Under the pieces are notes generated by a model. The model was given only the letters and a program-made list of their open reading frames with translations. It searched no databases and was not told the origin of the DNA. A stretch of DNA of 5,235 bases from Deltaproteobacteria bacterium. GTDB lineage: Bacteria > Desulfobacterota > Desulfobaccia > Desulfobaccales > 0-14-0-80-60-11. The position numbers were made by a program, and so were the translations under genes. The first letter of the stretch is position 1. The number at the start of each line of letters is the position of its first letter. The stretch covers positions 1 to 5,235 of the forward strand of contig VGSO01000220.1 of assembly GCA_016874945.1 (NCBI GenBank), written 5' to 3'. Below, piece after piece: positions 5,066 through 5,235 of this stretch.

Positions 5066-5235
5066 GAGCCTCTTGCAAAAGTCATGGTCAAAAGCGAAAT
5101 TAACGATATTGGGTCGGTTCCCTCCCCCTTGAGGGGGGAGGGTAAGGGTGGGGGTGGTAAAAATAATTTGTATTATCCCATAGTTATAAACGGCTTCGCC
5201 CCCCTCCCCCTAGCCCCCTCCCACCGTGGGGAGGG
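5066..5235. mobile_element. MITE-like fold-back element, copy 2 (cut by window end)
   Basis: It aligns without gaps to 2840-3009 in the same orientation, with 10 differences in 170 bases (about 94% identity, counted by eye). It starts with GAGCCTCTTGCAAAA, the better-preserved left terminal repeat. It keeps the left hairpin (C5120-G5142) and a plus-strand G-quadruplex motif with G-runs 6, 3, 3 and 5 (5133-5154). It also keeps the mirror C-run motif (5199-5222). The right hairpin is slightly disrupted by a C-to-A change at 5223. The right end, by comparison with copy 1, should lie about 46 bp beyond the window. Confidence 0.75.

Noticed and set aside
2840..5235. CRISPR-like repetition
   Set aside because: Only two long dispersed copies exist, about 2.2 kb apart, with no regular repeat-spacer pattern and no cas genes.

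Overview
The window reads as a stretch of chromosome from a moderately GC-rich bacterium. Three features together suggest a Desulfobacterota/"deltaproteobacterial" type genome. These are a FlhG/MinD-like ATPase with an extra helical insertion, an AAA+ protein with an N-terminal MshEN-like segment, and abundant short palindromic and G/C-tract repeats between genes. The taxonomic call is inference from protein style only. No rRNA, tRNA, CRISPR array, integrase or complete insertion sequence is visible.

Layout: (1) 1-337 holds a possible tail of an upstream gene, a 57-bp paired-palindrome repeat bounded by GTAGGGGCAC/GTGCCCCTAC, and a candidate sigma70 promoter. (2) 338-1630 encodes a 430-aa protein. 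Its first ~180 residues follow the motif order of the Prim-Pol (archaeo-eukaryotic primase-like) domain, but the positions of the catalytic acids appear substituted, and the protein is unusually rich in tryptophan. (3) 1779-2792 encodes a MinD/FlhG-class deviant Walker A ATPase. (4) 2793-3215 is a gene-free spacer dominated by a 216-bp fold-back element (2840-3055) with ~15-bp terminal inverted repeats and a G-quadruplex-type motif in each arm. (5) 3216-4733 encodes a 505-aa AAA+ ATPase with an MshEN-like N-terminus and a probable winged-helix segment. (6) 4734-5235 is gene-free and ends in a second copy of the fold-back element, same orientation, about 94% identical over 170 aligned bases and cut by the window edge.

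All three genes point the same way but are separated by 148 and 585 bp, so a single tight operon is not indicated. The MinD-like and AAA+ proteins could plausibly work together in positioning or assembling a cell-surface machine, because MshEN-type domains are otherwise found in pilus and secretion ATPases and MinD/FlhG-type ATPases position such machines. That pairing is a hypothesis. The most interesting items are the apparently catalytically dead, helicase-less Prim-Pol-like protein and the pair of G-quadruplex-bearing miniature elements that bracket the AAA+ gene.
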